This document shows, one piece after another, positions 58,897-64,000 of a stretch of DNA of 64,000 nucleotides. The notes below the pieces were generated by a model. It had not been told where the DNA came from. It saw nothing but the letters and a program-made list of their open reading frames with translations, and ran no database searches. Position numbers and translations under genes: made by a program. Positions within the stretch are counted from its first letter, which is position 1. Each line of letters opens with the position of its first letter. The stretch comes from Henckelia pumila (Eukaryota > Streptophyta > Magnoliopsida > Lamiales > Gesneriaceae). Location: assembly GCF_033568475.1 (NCBI RefSeq), contig NC_133123.1:131598930-131662929 (forward strand), given 5' to 3'.

Positions 58897-59575
58897 CAGT
58901 GTTTTTATAATCGGGTCGTTAATCGAACAGATAAACACGCGATAAACACTTAAAAACGGTTTAACCGTACGATCGAACCAGAATATTGTTATATTGTATA
59001 AAATAATAATAATATACTATATTAATTGATATATTTTAAATTTTAAAAACCTTAACTATGTATATATATATATATATTTATATGTAATATTTACTAATTT
59101 TTTTCTTAAAAAAAATTATTTACTAAAGTTTAAAATATAAACAACATCATATATATATACACATATTATATATATAATCAAAAAATATAAAATATAATTA
59201 TTTATTTATTTATACAAAAAGATAAATCAAAATAACCTCAGATAACACTAAAATGTTATTTTTAAAAAGTTTAAAATAAAAAAATTATGTATATGTGTAA
59301 TGTGATAAAAAAAAAAATAAAACTTTTTAATTTTAAATGCAGATAATAATTTTTTAAGGGCTATAAGAAACTGTTAAATTTTTTAAAAATTTATTATTTT
59401 TTTAAAAATATATATTTTTTAAAATTAATAGATGAACTAGTCAAAACGGTTCAAGGCCAGTCCGATAAGTTCTTGATCGGGTTTGACCTATTCCAAGCAG
59501 TTTGACCGAAAAAATGATTTTGGGATTACTCCAGACCGGACCAGTGACCGGTTTGGTCCGATTTTCAAAACATTG
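58897..59575. mobile_element. 679-bp MITE with CAGTGTTTT ends in the gypsy remnant
   Basis: The ends CAGTGTTTTTATAATCGG and inverted CAATGTTTTGAAAATCGG match closely. Flanks CTGCTAAC (58889-58896) and TTGCTGAC (59576-59583) agree at 6 of 8 bases, an old hAT-type duplication. The termini resemble those of the GGCGG-type MITEs, but the interior is different (GGTTTGGTCCG motifs). Confidence 0.65.
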
Positions 59576-60060
59576 TTGCTGACTTCCTCCAACTTGTGAA
59601 ACTTTATTTCTCTGCTGGACTGATGCCTTAGAATGTTGGCTACCAAGTCAACTCCGTTTGGGACAATCCCTCTTCATGAAATGATCCATGCTACCACAAA
59701 TAAAACAAGCTCCAAAAGCTGCACGAGCACTTCTTAGTAACGTGCATGTTACATCTCACAATGATCACACTGCAATTTATTTTTGTCAGATGCACATGTC
59801 TCCCCAGAACCAGTAGTCGAAGAAGACCTAAACTTTTTAAAAGACTGACCTTTAGATCCCAAAGCACTTGAAATCCTACCAGTCTGCAAAGATTTCCTCC
59901 TTGCAATACTAATCTCAGCTTACCCACACCAATTCACTAACCTTTGTAAGAATTCGGATAATCACAAACAGACACTTGGTAAAAAATCACATGATTCAAA
60001 CCCTGAAAAAATTGATCATACTTAGTTGTCGAACTTTAATCGATATGGGGGCATGTGATT
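59576..60060 (-). pseudogene. Gypsy gag remnant, zinc-knuckle region
   Basis: Broken minus-strand frames give KYDQFFQGLNHVIFY, ISSALGSKGQSFKKFRSSST, and CDHCEM followed by a decayed second knuckle. The order matches the gag at 1-1287 (ASSLGPRAQSFKKSGSTSS and CDHCGK there), so both come from related families. Many stops and shifts; very old. Confidence 0.7.
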
Positions 60061-61145
60061 ATCTTTACCAATTATTCTTATTTTTGTTCATGATATTAAA
60101 ATAAATTTACAAATAAATTAAATCAAGGTTCAATGCATGTTCTTGGATTGACTAACATTTTTTTTGATAATACTTTGGATAATTTTCATTTGCATCTCTT
60201 ATATTTTATGCATTTGACCCTTTGAGAGTGTTATTAAAAATAACGTATAAGCTCCTAGAGCTTAAAAGTCGTTTTAAAAGCTATAAGCTGTCAAGATTTA
60301 TTTAAAAATAAGATGTTAAATTGTTTCGATAAACTTATTTTAAACAACTTAAAAATGTTGATATATTTGTTATGAAAATATTTTTTTATTGTTAAAATTA
60401 CCAAAAAAATATAATGTTGTTAAGAAAATATAACAAGTTATAAATATACGAAAATATATAGTTTTAGAATAAACCTATATTGAAAAATAAAAACATTTTA
60501 TATTTTAATCTAGCAAAATTTATGTTATTTGGAAATAAACCTATATTAAAAAATAAAAACATTTTATATTTTAATCTAGCAAAATTTATGTTATTTGGAA
60601 ATATTTTTTAAATAATATTTAATGGATGAAAGATATAATGGATATAATTTATGAAAATATGTGGGGATATTTTGAAGAGTTAAAATGTTAAAATAAGACA
60701 TTTTTTAAAAAAATTAAGGAACAAATTTTAACAACTTATAAGTTCAGCCAAACACTCTCTTACATATCTCATCAAGTGTAAAATTCATAATATGCTTAGA
60801 AAGGTAAGTGTCAAATACATAAAATATAAGGAAGGTGAATGCAAATTATATATACATAATAGTTTCCTAAAATGTCTCGGAAATATGGTAAGTGAAACAT
60901 TGGGAGATAAATTAGAAATAATGTTCTTAATTTTGATTAAATATCTAGATTTTTTTATACAATTTTTTTTTCAATATTATTAAAGTTTAGGGGTGACGAA
61001 CTATATATTTTTTGTTTCATGGTCCTTGCTTTTTTAGACAAACAAAATTATCAATATTTATAATTATATATAATGTTTATAAGTATCGAACAAAATTATC
61101 TCATATTTAACTTCTAGGAATTTTCCATTTTTATCTAAATTTAGG
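60061..61145. other. AT-rich DNA with a 66-bp tandem duplication
   Basis: No gene is recognised. Bases 60468-60533 are repeated at 60534-60599 with one or two differences. Confidence 0.7.
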
Positions 61146-61245
61146 TAGTGTTTGTAGCTCTAAAAATAAGTTATTATGAATTTTTTTTTACAAATTTATT
61201 AAGAAAAAAATCCATAATAACTTATTTTTGAGGTTGCAAACACTA
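61146..61245. mobile_element. 100-bp foldback MITE
   Basis: The ends are perfect, TAGTGTTTG and CAAACACTA, and pairing extends through AAAATAAGTTATTATG and its inverse, with a T/A-rich loop. No clean target duplication. The TAGTG terminus suggests a hAT-type origin. Confidence 0.6.
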
Positions 61246-61412
61246 ATCTAATTTATCATCCTCAATGCAAATAAATATTATAAAAGATCATAAATTTAAG
61301 AATCACTAATATGGTAATATATTTTTATTTCAATTATTTATTAGAAAATATTAATCTCAAAAATTTAAATTTCAATATCATCTCTAAAATTTGTTTACAT
61401 AAAAATCACTTA

Positions 61413-61951
61413 GACCATCTCCAGCAGCACACAAAAATAGTGTGCTGTAAATTGAAGCATAAATCTTCTCCAACAACTAACTGCATTTTGGTTTTATTTT
61501 TGTGTTGTGAACAATGCAACTCTTCACAACGGTATATTTGTTTTGTTTTTTGTATTATTTTCATTTTCATTTTCTTTCCTTTTTGTTTTGTTATTTTATG
61601 GTTTATTTGTTTATTTTTTTATTATTTTCGTTATTTTTTTTCCTTTTTTGAGAATCTTTATATTATTTGTATTTCAAAAAACATTAATAATATTTTACAT
61701 ATTATTTTTAAAATAATTCGTGGCATATATGATAAAAAAATTATAATAGGATAATTAATTAAATTTATCAAATTAATTTATATAATAAAAATAAATTATA
61801 AAATATATATAAAAATAAAAAATATTATGGAATATTTTTTTGGTGTAGAAATTTGATGAGACTGCTGGAGATGAAATATTATTTGCATTATATTTAACAT
61901 GATAATAGTGTAAATATTGCACTATTTTAGTGCTGACTGCTGGAGATGGTC
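61413..61951. mobile_element. 539-bp PIF/Tourist-type MITE
   Basis: Perfect 15-bp termini, GACCATCTCCAGCAG and CTGCTGGAGATGGTC, sit between TTA at 61410-61412 and TTA at 61952-61954, the superfamily's 3-bp duplication. A second copy of the right-end motif, GACTGCTGGAGATG, lies inside at 61860. The interior is AT-rich and non-coding. Confidence 0.88.
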
Positions 61952-61954
61952 TTA

Positions 61955-62599
61955 ACACAAAATATTTTAATATTCATGCATGTATATGGCAAGTGTATGG
62001 CGACACTATTATTTTAACGCATATACAGATATTTATTTTTGAACTTTGCATATACAGATATATTATATCGTTTTGTCAAAAGATACCATTACAATTATTT
62101 ATTTTTGAACTTTGCATATACAAGTGTATGGAAAGTGTTCGTTTAAGTCGTTACATGGAATTTATGAATAAGATTATTTTTCTATGCATGCAGGGACGAA
62201 ATCATTATTTTCTTCTAGAGGGAACTAAAAATTTATTTGATAAAAATCGAAGCGTTAAAAATATACATATATATAATATGAAACTCGAAAATGATACACA
62301 TATATATAGCCAGATCACAAATATACAATACTATGATAATTGATTAAAACTATGTATAGTAATATATTATCATTTGAGCTAAATTATTAATTATACATAT
62401 TCAACACCTTAAATAAAGTATCATTTTGACTAAGAAAGAAGTCGATTTCATTTTATTGACATGATTTAATATTTTTAAAGTAAAATCATAAAAAAAAAAC
62501 CAATAATTTTTAACCCGATCAATTTGCTGATTTGAAGTCTACACATCATTTGCTCTGAATCATATATATCAATTTCTAAACTCACATATAATATGGAAA
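61955..62599. other. AT-rich DNA, no gene seen
   Basis: Contains a short direct repeat (TTTGAACTTTGCATATACA) near 62037 and 62103. Nothing else recognised. Confidence 0.5.
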
Positions 62600-62618
62600 C
62601 ACTACAAGAAAAACGGCC

Positions 62619-62942
62619 AAAGACAACGCTTTTTTCGCGTTGTTAATGTCTCCGAAAAAGCGTTGTCGTAGCCAGTGTTGTAAAAGACCACCTAAAAGAC
62701 AACGCGAAAAAAGCGTTGTCGTTTCTGGAAAAGACAACGCTTTTTTAAGCGTTGTCGTATCTAAAAACGACAACGCTTTTTTCGCGTTGTCTTTGTCACA
62801 AAAAACGTTGTCGTTTTGAGCAAAGACAACGCATAAAAAGCGTTGTGATATTTGAAAACGACAATGCTTTTTAAGCGTTGTCTTTTTTAGTAACGACAAC
62901 GCTTTTTTCATCTATGACAACGTTTAAAAAGCGTTGTCTTTT
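62619..62942. repeat. CACTA subterminal hairpin array
   Basis: About fifteen copies of the 8-10 bp motif GACAACGC or its inverse GCGTTGTC are arranged in alternating orientation, often as hairpins around T-runs (for example GACAACGCTTTTTT facing its inverse). In CACTA elements such repeats bind the transposase-encoded protein. Confidence 0.9.
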
Positions 62943-63035
62943 CTCAAATAAAAAACAAAAAAAAATTTAATTCACAAATTTTCAATATTATCACTCAATA
63001 TTCAAAATTTTTGAAAATTAAATCTAATGTACAAT

Positions 63036-64000
<965 letters not shown>

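Noticed and set aside
61311-61754. A 147-codon Phe/Ile-rich ORF as a membrane protein
   Set aside because: It spans the border of the Tourist-type MITE and results from T-rich DNA; no conservation or promoter is visible.
62619-62942. Alternating hairpins as a CRISPR array or integron-like repeat
   Set aside because: They start directly at a CACTA terminus and have no unique spacers; subterminal repeats explain them.

Overview
The window is nuclear DNA from a flowering plant, most likely a eudicot. Four protein-coding loci have plant-type products and canonical plant introns: a cytosolic cyclophilin with the plant-specific loop, the nucleoporin NUP188, a plastid YbaB/EbfC-type protein (STIC2-like), and part of a ketol-acid reductoisomerase (KARI). 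The rest is AT-rich DNA crowded with transposable elements of nearly every plant order. The species cannot be fixed from the sequence alone.

Layout. 1-6.2 kb: two nested Ty3/gypsy elements on the minus strand. The LTR of the left one cut into the gag of the right one, and both LTRs carry clusters of short GATCG-type palindromes. 6.7-9.6 kb: the tail of a LINE, a 265-bp Mutator-type MITE with a perfect 10-bp target duplication, a copia remnant, and foldback elements between (TA)n tracts. 10.98-11.49 kb: an intronless cyclophilin gene (minus). 11.9-14.3 kb: Helitron-like ends. 14.64-20.58 kb: a 5.9-kb PIF/Harbinger element with both ORFs, TIRs and a TTA target duplication. It is inactive: a hAT MITE splits ORF1, and the transposase has a 145-bp tandem duplication, several frame breaks and a D-to-N change at a catalytic residue.

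20.73-43.97 kb: NUP188 on the minus strand. I could trace 32 exons (5,985 nt, about 1,994 codons) with phases that agree throughout. Intron 6 is 7 kb long and holds a hAT-type MITE that was itself split by a 5.1-kb copia element with near-identical LTRs and a perfect 5-bp target duplication. Introns 24 and 26 hold a copia fragment and another copy of that MITE type.

44-50 kb: a SINE, another MITE, and the seven-exon STIC2-like gene (minus). 50.4-60 kb: decayed hAT transposase sequences, an intact 102-codon ORF of unknown function with its own TATA box, copia and CACTA remnants, 5S-rRNA-derived repeats resembling a Cassandra TRIM, and gypsy pieces. 61.4-61.95 kb: a PIF/Tourist-type MITE with TTA duplication. 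62.6 kb to the end: a CACTA terminus with a dense array of hairpin subterminal repeats. Directly inside it lies a rearranged 3' part of KARI, so this looks like a transposon carrying a captured host gene fragment.

How the parts relate. The four host genes are unrelated in function (protein folding, nuclear pore, plastid protein targeting, branched-chain amino acid synthesis) and do not form a cluster. The unifying theme is layered transposon insertion, and several insertions can be ordered in time from nesting. I did not find a clearly new enzymatic system. The best candidates for something undescribed are the KARI-bearing CACTA element, the orphan 102-codon ORF, and the palindrome clusters inside the gypsy LTRs.
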